This document shows, piece after piece, positions 36,752 to 49,030 of a stretch of DNA of 64,000 nucleotides; the stretch's first letter is position 1, and each line of letters starts with the position of its first letter. Source of the DNA: Vitis vinifera. Lineage: Eukaryota; Streptophyta; Magnoliopsida; Vitales; Vitaceae. The DNA is taken from contig NC_081810.1 of the NCBI RefSeq assembly GCF_030704535.1, positions 6,954,501 to 7,018,500 on the forward strand. Reading direction: 5' to 3'. The position numbers and the translations under genes are program-made. The notes under the pieces are model-generated. The model did no database searches and was not told the DNA's origin. It was given only the letters and a program-made list of their open reading frames with translations.

Positions 36752-39700
36752 GTATCTGTGGACCCCGCATTTCGGCTCATGTGTTTCCCACTCGATGGCA
36801 AGTTCAATTTTTATTTTGAAAAATGATTTTATCGATTAAGAAAAAAAAATGACTTGGAGTCGCTACTTATTTTTGTTTTATTTTAAAAGAGTAAACAAAA
36901 TAAGAAAGAAAATTCTAAGTGTGACTCCTTATTTTTGGAAAAGGTGATCTACGAAAGATCGAATCGAGCTCGGGGGTCAGGTTACTTATCGGGAAGGTAC
37001 GGTAAAGACCATAACACCCCTCTAAGTCCCTAAAGTCGGATCTCTACTAATAAAATGAAGCTGACGTGGCAATTGATGTGGAAATCAATGAATACTCAGG
37101 GTAATCATGCACATGGGGGAATCAAAACACTCAATAAAGAATCGACCGAAGTGAGAACGGGGTATACCTTGGCATCAATCGATCAATGCGCTATCAAGAA
37201 AGAGGGTTAATACACAATTAAAATAATAATCTCATATATGTCATAGAGCAGAATCAATCAATCATGTGTGATAATCAAATCGATCAATCAATAAATCATA
37301 AAATCACTTATGTAGGACCCTCACCAAAGCCCGTTTATTTTGCATGAATTAATGTCACAGATTCCATTATCCTGGAATTATGAAAAATTCATTCATGCTT
37401 ATTAAAATCAAGAGGAGCAGAAGATTGTTTGAAAACCAGAACGAAATTAAAGCTATTTGAGAGAAAATTAGACTTTTGAAATTTAATTGAGAAATTGGAA
37501 TCTTGAAGATCACTAGAAAACTGGAGTTTTAGAGTTTATTTGAATATCAGACTTTTAGAGGTTGAATGTGAGAATGAGAATTTTAGAATTTGAATTTGAA
37601 AGAGGTTGGAATTTTGAAAATGATTTGAGGGTTCGGGATCTTAAAAAAAAAATTAAGTTGCGAAAATTGGAATTTTGGGAGTTAAATTTTGAAAGAAATC
37701 AGAATCGTAAGTTATTTGAGAAATAGAAATTATGAAAGTCGATTTATGAAAATTGGAAATCTTGAAAATCATTTGAAGGCGGACTTTTTAGAAATGAACA
37801 AATAAAATGGTAACAAAAATAATGATGATAACAAATGAGTAACTGGGTAAATACGATAATCAGAATATTGGGAATTGAAAATTAACTTCGGAGATAGGGC
37901 AATTGGAATTTCAGATAGCTAAATTTGGAAATCGGAATTTTGAAGAATTAGACTTTAGTGATTGAGATTTTTTTAAGAGAAATAAATAGGTAAACATAGA
38001 ATAATGTTATTAATTGATCAAAACGATATTGGAACGGATGAAAGTGAATAGTGAGATTTGTGAGATTAGAAATTAATTGGAAACTTGGATTTCGACAAAA
38101 ATGATGTTTGAACAGATGAAAGTGAATAGTGGGATTTTGAAAATTAAGTTTGAAAGTCGAATATTTGAATAATCGAACTTTAATTATTGGAATTTTTAGA
38201 AGAAAGAAATAAGTAAACGTGGAATTTATAATAAAGATAACAAAAATGATATTTAAATGAATAAAAGTGAATGGTGGAATTTTTGAGTCTAAAGATTAAA
38301 TTTGGAAATCCGGTTTTGAAGAATTGAATTTTAATGATTGAAATAAATAAATAAATATGGAATAACGATGCTAATTAACAAAAATAAAGTTTAAACGAAT
38401 TATAATAATAATAATAATAAATGAATAGTGGAATCTTTTTAATTGAAAATCAAATTAGGGAGTTGGATTTTTGAAGGATTAGGCTTTGAATAAATTGATA
38501 AGTATGGGATTATAACACTAATTAACGAGAATAATATTTAGGCGAATAAAGATGAATAGTATAATTTTTGGGATTGAAAATTTAATTCAGAAGTTGGATT
38601 TTTGAAGAATTGGGCTTTATATAAATAAATAGATATGGAATAAGAATTCTAATTAACAAAAATAAAATTTAGACGAATAATGGAATTTCTAGGATTGAAA
38701 AATTAAATTAGGACATGAGGTTTTTGAAAGATTGGACTTTAAATAATTGGATAAATACGTGATAATAATTCTAATCGATGAAAATAAGATTTAAACCAAT
38801 TATAGAAAAATTAAATTAAGATATGGGATTTTTGAAAGGGTTAGACTTTGAATAGCTAGATAATTATATGATAATAATTCTAATTGATGAAAATGAGACT
38901 TGAACGGATTATTGAAAGATTAGATTAAGACATAGGATTTTTGAGGGATTGAGCTTTAAATAACTAGATAAATATATGATAACAATTCTAATTGACATAA
39001 ATAAGATTTAAACGAATTATAGAAAAATTAAATTAAGACATGAGATTTTTGAAAGGGTTAGACTTTGAATAGCTAAATAAATACGGGATAATGATTCTAA
39101 TTGATGAAAATAAGATTTAAACGAATATTTGAATAATTAAATTAAGACAGGGGATTTTTGAGAGATTAGACTAGATTAATATGAGATATTGATTCTATTT
39201 AATGAAAATGGGATTTAAACGAATATTTGAAAATAAGATTTAAACGAATATTTGAATAATTAAATTAAGACAGAGGATTTTTGAGAGATTAGACTAGATT
39301 AATATGAGATATTGATTCTATTTAATGAAAATGGGATTTAAACGAATATTTGAAGGATTAAATTAAAACATGGGATTTTTGAAAGATTAAACTAGATTAA
39401 TATGAGATATTGATTCTATTTAATGAAAATGGGATTTAAACGAATATTTGAAAATAAGATTTAAACGAATATTAGAATAATTAAATTAAGACAGAGGATT
39501 TTTGAAAGATTAGACTAGATTAATATGAGATATTGATTCTATTTAATGAAAATGGGATTTAAACGAATATTTGAAGGATTCAATTAAAACATGGGATTTT
39601 TGAAAGATTAGACCTTAAATAACTAGGTAAATATGGGAGGATAATTCTAATGGATGAAAATAAGATTTAAATGAATTGTAGAATTTTTAGGATTGAAAGA

Positions 39701-41866
39701 TTAAATTAAAATATGGAATTTTTGAAGGATTAGAATTTAAATAGATAAATATAGGAGGATAACTCTAGTGGATGAAAATGAGATTTAAACGTATTGTGGA
39801 ATTTTTAGAATTGAAAATTTAAATTAAAACATGGAATTTTTGAAGAATTAGACTTTAATGAATGAGACTTTTAAAAGATGATAAATCGATACATATAAAA
39901 TAATAATAATTAACAATCATAATATTTAAACGAGTGAAATTGCATAGGGGAATTTTCGAGATTGAATTTTCGAGAATCAGAATTTTACAAACCGAATTTA
40001 AAATGAATTTTTAGGAAGTTATTTCGAAAATGATATTTTGTATAGCTGATTTTAAAATCTTCATAGGAAAAACATATTTGTAACATTAGAAAAAGGACTT
40101 GAGAGGGCCGTATACTTGGCCGAACTTGGAGGATGGGGCTTAAGGCCCATATGAACTAATCTAAACCTACAACTTGGGCTTTGGGAGCCCACCAATAGAG
40201 CCCACCAGCCAAACATCCACCATGAAGATCTAGGGGTGGCTGCCACTTTATTTTTTTAAAAAAACAAAAGGGTGGCCAACGGATAGCAAGTCGGCGGTGG
40301 GGAATAAGGCCTTCATGTCGATGATGGCCATGATGGTATGAGGGAATAGAGGTGGGGGGCTGCTGCTTCTGCTGGCATTCGCACCGCCGCTGCCATGGCC
40401 GGCGCTGCTGGTCTCACCGCCGTCTCCAGCGCTGGACGGAGATCTTGATGAAGAGGAAAGCGGCGACGGCGATGAGTGGCAGGCTCCATCTCCGGCAGTG
40501 ACTATTTGATGGACGGAGTGGCTGTTGTGGGTGAGATTGGGCCATTGAGGAGTTTGATGGGTGGTCAGGAGGTGGATAATGATCCGCATGGCAAAAAAAC
40601 TTAGGGTCATGGCCATTGGGTCAGCATCTGGGCACAAGAAATGGGTGCTTGCCCACGGCATTGCAGGTTGGCTGCACTATATTAAATGATTCCCTTTGGT
40701 AACGCCTGGGTCTTCCTATTGATAGAGATATTTTTGAACTTCTGATGAACCTGAGCGAAATGGATCTTTGAAGTGGCTACTTTGATCTTGCCACCACTTT
40801 CAAGAAAGCTACGTGGCGCCAGGTGGTGGTGATGGAGGTTGATGCTGATTCGTGTCTTGCTTGCACTTGGACGCTTCCTCTGTTCATCATCAAGCTCCCA
40901 TTATTTGTGCTAGTGTCAGGGTCACATGCTACACTTCCGGGAATTATTTGGACCAAAGAGGAGTCATCAAATGAAGGATCTCCTTTATACCTTTCTTAGA
41001 TAAGTAACTTCCAGCTCACCAAACAGACAAGAAGGGCAATATCCTCAAAACTCTGATGTTAAATTCTCTCCGATACGGCCTAATCCAGGCAGTCAATTCA
41101 AACATGATACCCGTCACTCAAAAAAAGAAAATAGAAACAGAGAAGAGAGTGAAGAGAAACCAAGCATATATATGTAAGAAAGGATCATGTTATTAAATCC
41201 AAACTCCACTTCGAGGAATGTCTACTAGCCTTCAAAAGAAACTGGTGGGAGGGTCCAAATGGTCTCGACATACGAATAGATAGCATAATAATCTTGCAAC
41301 TCACATAGGGGAAAGAAAACAGAGACCCACCAAGTGAGAACGAGAAGCAGATTTAACACATTCAATGATCAAAGCGAGTATCCAAACATCAGCAAAAAGC
41401 TTAGCGTGTCCATCAAAATAAAATAAAATAGAATAAAAATGAAGAACGCTAGGTGAAGGATGACCAAACCTGAGCGATTCTCCCCCTGCCGCTCTCTCTG
41501 TGGATGCGGAATACGTGGCCTCCCCAAAAAAAAAAAAAAATGCTTTCCTTGTAGCAGCTTTCTCCCTAAAACTCTCACCCAAAACTCAAGAAAACTTCAC
41601 TCTCCCTCGTCAATGTCCCTCTCCTTTTTTTCTCCTTTTTTTTTTCTTCCCATCCCATGTTTCTCTTTTCTTTCGCAAGCCACCCTTCCCTTTCCTATTC
41701 ATCACATCAGCAAGCATGGTCAGCCATCACCCCTCTATCGTTGCACGTCTCATGCAGACGGGATCCAAGCCTCCAGCTGGGGTCCCCTACCCCTTCTAAA
41801 AATATAATGAAAAGTAAAGAAAAATCAACTCCCGGGCCCTCACCACCAAAAGGGGTCTACAGTATC
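36752..41866 (-). mobile_element. 5.1-kb solo LTR of a Tat/Ogre-like Gypsy element
   Basis: The LTR proper is 36,757-41,861 (5,105 bases). On the minus strand it starts TGTAGACCCC and ends GGTCCACA. It is flanked by a perfect five-base target duplication, GTATC (36,752-36,756 and 41,862-41,866). The terminal 200 bases, with 'gccatcgagtgg' near the 3' end and 'aataaggagtcacactta' further in, match the end of the 5' LTR at 47,700-47,933 closely enough to place both in one lineage. The starts differ, so they are different families. Because the duplications directly abut both ends, there is no internal region: this is a solo LTR formed by LTR-LTR recombination. Open frames inside (for example 40,248-40,661 on the minus strand) show no recognisable protein. 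Confidence 0.9.
37400..40020. repeat. Degenerate internal repeats of the solo LTR
   Basis: A roughly 90-125-base motif with 'gaatagtgg', 'ttttgaa', 'ttagacttt', 'aataa', 'ttctaatt' and 'gaaaataagatttaaacg' recurs throughout. At 39,118-39,600 it is much better conserved, forming a higher-order array: units with 'atgagatattgattctatt' start at 39,181, 39,304, 39,402 and 39,525 (spacing 123, 98, 123). The 221-base double unit has therefore been amplified more recently than the rest. Confidence 0.75.
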
Positions 41867-43115
41867 ACATAGATATCATGTTTTGAAAACACTATTTTAG
41901 TTTGTTTTGTTAAAATCATGTCCCAAACATACAACCTTAATGTGAAGCAGTGCATTTTATTAAAATTTGTTTTGTAAACATAATTTTAGTTTCAAATATT
42001 GAGTTTCAAATTTTGAAATCATGTCTTCGAGCCACAACTCTATTGTAAAACAATGTAAAATACTTAAATTGTATTTTGAAGGCACAATTTTAGTGTACTT
42101 TATTAAAATTATGTTTAAAAAACACAACTTTAGTGTAGTGCATTTTGAAACCATTATCCCCTGACCGTGGTGCATTTTATTAAAATTGTGTTTCAAAAAC
42201 ATAATTTTAGTTTAAAAATAGAAAATTCATGTCTTCAAGGCACGATTTCAATGTAAAATAATAAAATCATGTCTCTAGGACATGATTTTAGTATAAAATA
42301 ATAAAATTGTGTCTTTAAGACACGATATAGATAGAATTTCTTGTCAACTACTTTTTTTTTAGGTATTAGGGTCATATTTGATAAATGTTTACATATGATG
42401 TATTAGTATTGTATATACCCCATTTCCGTAATGGGGATGGTGGTAATTATCTATTATATGGTATTGAAAATATCATGTGTCTATCTCATGCGCTATAGCT
42501 ATAGCATTACAATTGGGCCTAATATATAATGTATGTTGATTTGAGATGCTCGACATATCTCTCTATATAGACGGGCAAGGCAAAAACATCAAATAGACTT
42601 TACTATTAGACTTCTGACTGGAAAAAAAAAAAAAAAAAAATGAATTGTAACATATAAGTTGTATGATAATATCACAATGACTCCTTGTCAGAATCCAATG
42701 TTAATCTAAAGAATCTATCCAATAACCAAGTAAGTGAAGTCCTTAATAATTTATATTTGTATCTCTAGGAGTGACTTTTTCAACAAACTAATCAACTTTT
42801 TTGATTTATTAATCAATCAATTCACTAACCAAATCATTAATCTTCTTATTGAACAAAATTAAATTAACCTTTAATTAAATTCAAAACAATATATAATAAT
42901 TAATTGATAATATTATTATTTATAAATAATATGACCATAATAATTAATAATTAATAATTATTTTTGCATTAAATTTGTTACATAGAATTAATTAAATTTA
43001 TAGTACATATATTTTAAATAGTTTTATTATTATAAATATATATAGTTAATTAAAAATATTATTACAAAAGTTGAAATAGTTTTTTTGAGGGACAATTTTT
43101 ATTTTTGAAGCTTTT
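41867..43115. repeat. AT-rich spacer with short degenerate repeats
   Basis: At 41,880-42,330 a 40-60-base motif recurs in the style 'ttttattaaaattgtgtttc-aaacataattttagt', then 'aaaatcatgtct-aggacatgattttagta'. No coding content. The rest is plain AT-rich spacer before the Gypsy 5' LTR. Confidence 0.5.
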
Positions 43116-44070
43116 TGTAGATCCCCATTTTAGGGTTTGTTTTTGCAGGTGTTTATTTTGCCACATGGTGGAATCTTAGAGGTCCACGTGTCACCTTTGG
43201 AGAGGCCATTAGGGAATCACAGTAGTGGGTTGAAGGTGCAATGAGAGAACGACATGTGTTATGGGAATATTCAAAAACGGTTTTTGAAGATTTGAGAGAG
43301 AGCAAGTTGTTACAGAGATGAGAGTGTTTTTGGTTGCTTGAAGGGGTAGTTGCTTGGGGTGCATGGTGGTTACATGCAAAAAAAGAGATAACTGGGGAGA
43401 AAAAAAAAAGACTAGGAAGAAAAGAAGCTAGAAGGGATCAACTAAGAGAAAGCTTAGGAGAACAAAGAGAAGAATGGTGAGTTGAGATTTTGGGGAGGCG
43501 GAAGGAATCATTTCTTGTGTGAGTGAAAATGGTGAGCTGAGGTTAAAGAAGCATAGTAAAGGAAGCTTGAGGGGAAACCGACTGAGAAAAAAAAAAAGGT
43601 CTTACAAAGGAACTGAAAGAGGATAAGCGGAAGAAGGTTGTACTGTGGACTTCCAGGTTAGGACACTTTGAGCTTGACACGTTTCCATTTCTTAATGTTC
43701 TATTTCATTCTCTGCTGACCTATGAGCATTATTTTGTTGTTCAGTTTGGATATCAAAAGTTTCTTGGTTATTTTGGTTGAATCTGATTTGTTTGCATATA
43801 ATGCCCTGTTTTGGTTTCATCTCATATTCTTGATTTTGCCCTGTAAATAGTTGGATTCCTCTTTGGGTTTGGGGTTGGGTATTTGATAGTCATATTGTTG
43901 CCCTCAGTTTGTCCCACCAGTTTTCAGCCTGTTTATCACTCATGAAATGAGTCTTTGCCTAATAACTCCTCGGATCTCTCGTTCTTGCTCTGTTTTTAGC
44001 AATTTCATTCTCCGTATTTCCCAACTCCTGTATATCTAGTTGTGGAATGCCCTGGTATGTGTATCACCAT

Positions 44071-44275
44071 CTGAGAGAATATTGAATGTTCCTGACTTGG
44101 TGGATGATTGTCACTTGAATTTACTGGACTGGGGTAGCAGCAACATTCTAGCAATTGCTCTTGAAGTCACTGCATATCTATGGGATGCTTCAAATGGTTC
44201 TACCTTAGAAGTTGTTATGCTTGAAGACGAAATCGACCCTATCACAAGTGTCAATTAGGCTCCTAATGGAATTTC
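44071..44275 (+). pseudogene. CDC20: CDC20 (APC/C activator) fragment captured in the LTR
   Basis: About 67 codons match the start of the WD40 propeller of plant CDC20: [14 protein letters not shown], then [16 protein letters not shown], then [11 protein letters not shown] and DPITSVN. The next codon is TAG where the family has the Trp of the SVSWAPDG motif. There is no N-terminus (C-box) or remaining propeller. Identification is from memory of the family. Divergence and stop codon show it is dead. Confidence 0.85.
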
Positions 44276-44334
44276 ACTTGTTGAGGACACTAAGATCAAT
44301 AATATTGGGTCTTGTGCAATTGAGATGCTGACTT

Positions 44335-44760
44335 TTTGGTGGGGAACTTCAAACGGATTATAGTAAAGAAATTGTAGGAGAAGTTGAAGATCTTTCACAA
44401 GATGATTTAGCTGCTGACCTGTCTTGGGAGATTAAAAAAGAAAAAAGTGAAACTGATCAGCCCTTGATAGATCAAGACCCATTGGTCGACTCCATCCTCA
44501 CACTCCAGTTTGTTAAGGAAGCACTAGAAAAAGAAGTTCAAAAATTTGGAGAGATTTCCAAGAAACCTATTTCATTATGTAATAGTTCAATTAAGGATAG
44601 CAGTTTTGCATATTTTGCTTCCACGGGTCTAGAAATCCATAAATCAAGTTCATCATGTTAGTTGAGTTCTGGAGAGACTAGAAAAAGTGATTCATGTTTC
44701 ATGGAAACACAGGATTTGGGAATGAGAAGTCATATAAATGATGCACCTCGTTGCCTAATA
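44335..44760 (+). pseudogene. Unidentified captured gene fragment
   Basis: A coding-like stretch with GEVEDLSQDDLAADLSWE, then DQPLIDQDPLVDS, then FVKEALEKEVQKFGEIS and SFAYFASTGLEI, ending in stops but with a further coding-like run beyond. The composition is that of a soluble plant protein with a short coiled coil. I do not recognise the gene. It directly follows the CDC20 fragment. Confidence 0.5.
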
Positions 44761-44799
44761 CCACCAGAACCTCATCATTTGCTTTCTGCCACATCATAA

Positions 44800-45360
44800 G
44801 TCATGAACCCCACACGTATGTGATCATCATGCATGGGTGTGGCCAACCCCATTACAATTTGTTGTTAAGTCATCTTCTATATCCATACCATTACTCATTT
44901 CCCATTTGACCACCACCTTCAACTTATTCCTTCCATATTCACCACATACCCATCATACTCACCACCATACCCATATCTCTATCTTTCAATACCCTGTAAG
45001 CCCACTTCTCTCACTACCCTACATCATTCATTTCACCAATGACAACCCAAAACCTTTGTAAACCCTCCACCGAAACCCCATTCCATCAAACCTGAATCTT
45101 AGGCCAAACCACTCCTGTCTGAAACGTCATGACCAACTCACCATCCTCCAGACATTCATACCCATTGAAGCTATCACCATACCCATTTTTCCATCATCCC
45201 CTCCTCGTCTCTAGTCCACGAGCCTCACTCTTCATTCCCTCCAGTTCGTATTTGTCCAAATCCTGCTATTACTTTTAGAATGCATACCATTACTTCTTTT
45301 GGACTCTTCAGAGTTCTCCAACAAAGAGTTAGAGTCATGTCTCTGATGACCTATCTCTAC
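44800..45360 (+). other. Low-complexity C/T/A-rich stretch in the LTR
   Basis: A region rich in CCA, CAT and CACC words (about 44,890-45,230) that gives long open frames by composition alone. No gene support. Confidence 0.45.
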
Positions 45361-45364
45361 CGAA

Positions 45365-45490
45365 GCCCGTGGTTGATGTGAAAGAAGAAGAGGTGTTTGC
45401 AGTGGTTGATGGAGTCACAGGCACCAAAGCGGAAGAGAAAACCTTAAAGGCCCCCACTAGAGTTAAGAAAAATAAAGGTGAATGAGAGAG
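45365..45490 (+). pseudogene. Second unidentified captured fragment
   Basis: An open run with PVVDVKEEEVFAVVDG then TGTKAEEKTLKAPTRVKK, ending in a stop. It looks like an acidic/basic linker of a host protein but carries no recognisable domain. It may belong to the same source as the HflX-like fragment that starts 50 bases later. Confidence 0.4.
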
Positions 45491-45540
45491 ATGATAATGG
45501 GTTCAAGTTGTGTAATAGAAGAGAGGTTTTTTGTTATAGG

Positions 45541-46000
45541 AAAAAGCATACCTAGTTGTTGTTGAGTGCAAAGGTGACATGGAGTATTCCTTTGGTATAG
45601 AAGAATCACTTAAAGAACTGGCCCAATTAGCTGACATTGTTGGACTTATGGTTGTTGGTTCTACATCTCAAAAACTTAGTGTTCCAAATCCAAGGACATA
45701 TATTGAATCTGGCAAGGTTGCAGAAATTAAAAGTGCAATCCATGCATTGGATGTTGAGACTGTAACATTTGATGACGAGTTTTCAGCAATGCAGTTGCGT
45801 GATTTGGAAAAGGCTTTTGGTGGAGATGTTAGAGTCTGTGACTGCCCTGTCCTTATCCTTGATATCTTTAACAAGCGAGTAGCCACACATGAAGCAGCTT
45901 TACAAGTTACATTGGCACAAATGGAATATCCGTTGCCATGTCTCATAAAGATGGGGACTCACCTTCAATGTCAAGCATGAGGCAAAATGAAGAGAATGGG
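45541..46000 (+). pseudogene. HflX-type GTPase N-terminal domain fragment (plastid homologue)
   Basis: About 150 codons match the N-terminal (nucleotide-binding-like) domain of plant HflX GTPases, ribosome-associated translational GTPases. Visible motifs are EESLKELAQLAD, GSTSQKLSVPNPRTYI, SGKVAEIKSAI, FDDEFSAMQLRDLEKAFGG, DIFNKRVATHEAALQVTLAQ and MEYPLP. The family's Gly-Gly after the Gln-Ala of HLERQAGG is replaced by a stop. The G domain (P-loop) is missing. The frame runs on, without an intron, into the DEG2-like fragment. Confidence 0.85.
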
Positions 46001-46004
46001 AGAT

Positions 46005-46960
46005 GATATAAAATATGTGGCTAAGGTTTTAACACGAGGTATTGAATGTGATATAGCTTTACTTTCAGTAGAAAGTGAAGAATTCTGGAAGGAGCTGAAC
46101 CACTCAATTTAGGACACTTGCCACGTCTTCAGATTGCAGTAACTGTAGTGGGATATCTGCTTGAAGGAGATACTATTTCGGTTACAAAAGGGATGGTATC
46201 GCACATAGAGGTTACATCTTATGCTCATGGTTCATCTTATTTGTTGGGCATTCAAATTGATGCAGCAATAAATCCTGGTAATAGTGGTGGTCATGCGTTA
46301 AATGACCAAGGGGAGTGCATTAGAGTTGCATTTCAGGTTTTCAGATCTGAAGATGTTGAGAATATTGGATATGTGATTCCAACTACAATTGTGTCTCATT
46401 TTTTTGGTTGACTACGAGAAAAATAGGAAGTACACTGGTTTCCCTTGCCTTGGAATATTGTTGCAAAAGTTAGAGAATCCTGCACTGTGTTCTTGCCTAA
46501 AAGTTCAGTCGAATGAGGATGTACTCGTGTGGAGAGTTAAGCCCACTTCTGATGCAAACAATGTCTTGAAGGAGGGGGGCGTGATTGCAAGCTTTGATGG
46601 TGTTCATGTAGGTTGTGAAAAAACAATGCCATTCCGGTCAACTAAGCGCATTGCATTCTGTTACCTCATAAATAAAAAATTTACAGGTGATGTTGTAGAT
46701 GTGGGAATTATCAGAGCTGGTGCTTTTCTGAAAGTTTAAGTAGTTTTAGATCCACATGTACATTTGGCTCCGTATCACATTGGAAGAGGTCAACCTTCGT
46801 ATATAATAATTTCTAGCTTGATGTTTACCCCATCTCGGAACCACTTATAAAAAAAGAGTGTGAAGACAAAATAAGATTGAAACTACTGACAAAGACACGG
46901 TACTCTTTGGCAAGATTTAAAGGAAAACAAATTGTGATATTTTCCTCAAGGCGACCTGGA
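46005..46960 (+). pseudogene. DEG2: DEG2-type chloroplast serine protease fragment, intronless
   Basis: About 300 codons of a plastid Do-like protease, the family that degrades damaged photosystem proteins. In order: AKVLTRGIECDIALLSVE (protease domain), [19 protein letters not shown], then the catalytic Ser motif INPGNSGG, then [15 protein letters not shown], a PDZ-like region with GVIASFDGVHVG, and a C-terminal YSLARFKGKQIVIF. The upstream catalytic His and Asp are absent or nearly so. There is a frame break at a T run (about 46,400) and stops after 46,738 and beyond. DEG genes in plants have many introns, while this stretch has none, so the source was probably spliced RNA. Confidence 0.87.
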
Positions 46961-47936
46961 TCAGAAGTTGAATCAGCCTTTCAAATTAGGCTCACTGCAC
47001 TGAAAAAAGAAACGGCAGAAAGAGTACTCCTCCAGAATGCGCCCAGAAGAAAATGTTCCATGCATGACCACCTTTTGCATACAACATTTGGGCCACATGT
47101 CATTCTTCCATTTCTTCCTCTCTGATTTTGAAAATAATTTTCCAAGCCCCAGTTTGCAAATAATTTTTCCAAATTCTAGTTTTTCAAATAATTTCATCTT
47201 TTCAATTTTTCATCCTTAGATTTTTTTTAGGTCCCACAAATCCATTTTCCAATAAAATTTGCTATCATTTTCTTTCCGACAAGCATCATTTCGCATTTTC
47301 CTTGATTTTTTAAAATGTTTTAAAGTAAGCATGAATTTAATTTTGTAATTCCAAATGATGGAATTTATGGGATTGATTCAAGCAAAAATAAATTGGGCTT
47401 TGGTGGGATCCCAACATCAGTGATTTTTTTTCATTGATTGATTGATTGCCATGCTTGATTGATTTGCTTTGTGACACATGCGATTATTCTATGTTTGTTT
47501 ACTAACCTTTGTTTTCCATGAAACAATCAGCTCATTACTCAGGTACACTATTTGTCTCTCTTGTTCATTCAATTATTTTTAGATTGATGTTCTTTTGGTA
47601 TCCATGTTTAATCAATCAATTGTCATACTTGTTTCATTTTATTTAGTAGAGACCTATTTTAGGGCTTAGAGGGGTACTACAGTCTTTTTTGTACCTTCCC
47701 AATAAGTAACCTGACCCCCCAACCCAAATTTGGTTTTTCACATGCCATCTTTTCCAAATAAGGAGTCACACTTAGGGTTTTCTTTTTTATTTTGTTTTCC
47801 CTTTAAAAATAAAACAAAAGTAAGTGGTGACTCTAAGTCATTTTCTAAAAAATAAATCTTTTTCAAATAAAAAACGAGTTCGCCATCGAGTGGAAGCGCA
47901 TGTGCAGAAATGTAGGATCCACAAAATGGCGACTCC

Positions 47937-47955
47937 ACTGGAAAGTCTCAAGAAG
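47937..47955 (+). promoter_or_regulatory. Primer-binding site (tRNA-Arg type)
   Basis: TGGCGACTCCACTGGAAAG starts three bases after the LTR end. It matches the TGGCGACTC-type site that Tat/Ogre elements use with tRNA-Arg. Two bases differ from the usual TGGCGACTCCGCTGGGGA. Confidence 0.8.
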
Positions 47956-48730
47956 GTCAAGCTCGAACTTAAGATGAGGCAAATGTGGCGTTTGATTGGT
48001 CAATCCGTGGACACTCACCTCTCTTTGTGTTTTTGTTTGCTTGACTGTTGATTGCACATTGAGAGCTCTTGATATCATTATCCTTGATGCATGCTTGGTT
48101 ATTATATTCATTTTAGGACATTGACATGTTGATTATATTGATTGATTATCTTGCCTATCTTAGCATAGTGACTTTGATCTTGCCATGATTTTTCTACTCA
48201 CCTCACATGTATAGACTCATTGTTGTATATTTTTTGACTTGATGTGTTGATTCTTTAGCTTGTATATTATCTTGATCATCTTTGAGCATGTTGTATTTGT
48301 CACTATTCATCTTGATTATCATGGCTTATGTGTGGACATGGGTGATATATCTGTATTCCGCTTAACTGTCTGTTGCATGACTGTTCTTCTTCTGTTTGAT
48401 TGCATGTTGCTTGTTCGTGTGAGTATCACATCAATCCACTTACCTCCAACCCTCTGGTTTCGGTCATTTCCTTCATTTCGGCTCTTACTTTTGCAGGTGT
48501 GAGGCCTTGTGTGTGCTTGTTTTTTTTTACCGAGCTAGAGGTTAGGAGTATGGTCTAGCGACGTGCTATATCGATGTTTGGGAGCATTCTGGAGGAAGCC
48601 GACACATTGATGCTGACTGGAGTCCGATCTTTGAAGACCTATATAGCTTAAAGCTAGGTTTCATGGATATTTGTGCAATCAATATGCTTTCTCTACTGCT
48701 TAGTTTCCTCTATACATCTCAATTGGTTAT
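47956..48730 (+). other. Untranslated leader of the Gypsy element; gag start missing
   Basis: Typical Tat leader sequence with 'gtggacactcacc' and 'ctggagtccgatctttgaagacc'. Instead of a gag ORF it leads straight into the protease. Part of gag is found inverted at 49,128-49,970; the main capsid part is not seen in the window. Confidence 0.6.
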
Positions 48731-48732
48731 TT

Positions 48733-49030
48733 AGGCCACCGAGTCCTATCTGTCATTTTAGACAATGGCTCAGCCTTGAACATCTGCCCGTTAGCTACTA
48801 CCATCGCCCTCGGTTATGCGTCCTCAGATTTTGGTCCATTTACTCAAACAGTCAAAGCATATGATAACACTAAGAGGGAGGTCATAGGCACTTTGGAGAT
48901 TGAGCTATTGATAGGTCTGACCATATTTCCTACTATGTTCCAAGTTTTAAGGATTCCTACATCCTTTAACCTATTATTAGGCCGACCTTATATTCATAGA
49001 GTTAGAGCCATTCCTTCTTCCCTTCATCAG
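48733..49030 (+). pseudogene. Retrotransposon aspartic protease (pro)
   Basis: About 100 codons: SVILDNGSALNICPL (the active-site loop, here Asp-Asn-Gly-Ser as in other Tat proteases), then SDFGPFTQTVKAYD, GTLEIELLIG, and the FNLLLGRPYIH motif. The frame ends at the rearrangement breakpoint; its natural continuation (KFIHDRQVVTV) is found at 49,974 onward. Confidence 0.8.

Larger units (their letters stand above)
43116..47933 (+). repeat. 5' LTR of the Gypsy element
   Basis: Starts TGTAGATCCCC and ends GGATCCACA just before the primer site. The first ~580 bases align with 63,423-64,000, with shared words such as GGTGGAATCTTAGAGGTCCA and 'tttgagagagagcaagttgtta'. The end has the 'gccatcgagtgg' and 'aataaggagtcacactta' words that are also present in the solo LTR at 36.8 kb. 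The middle (about 44,040-46,950) is a mosaic of host gene fragments. Confidence 0.85.

Noticed and set aside
40248-40661. 137-codon minus-strand frame in the solo LTR
   Set aside because: Ser/Pro-rich, no recognisable domain, inside a non-coding LTR. It could be a captured scrap but nothing supports it.
41460-41807. Open frames near the start of the solo LTR
   Set aside because: They result from C/T-rich sequence without stops; no domain, and position is within the LTR promoter region.
44837-45061. His/Thr/Pro-rich frame in the LTR
   Set aside because: Low-complexity CAC/CAT sequence without stops; no domain.
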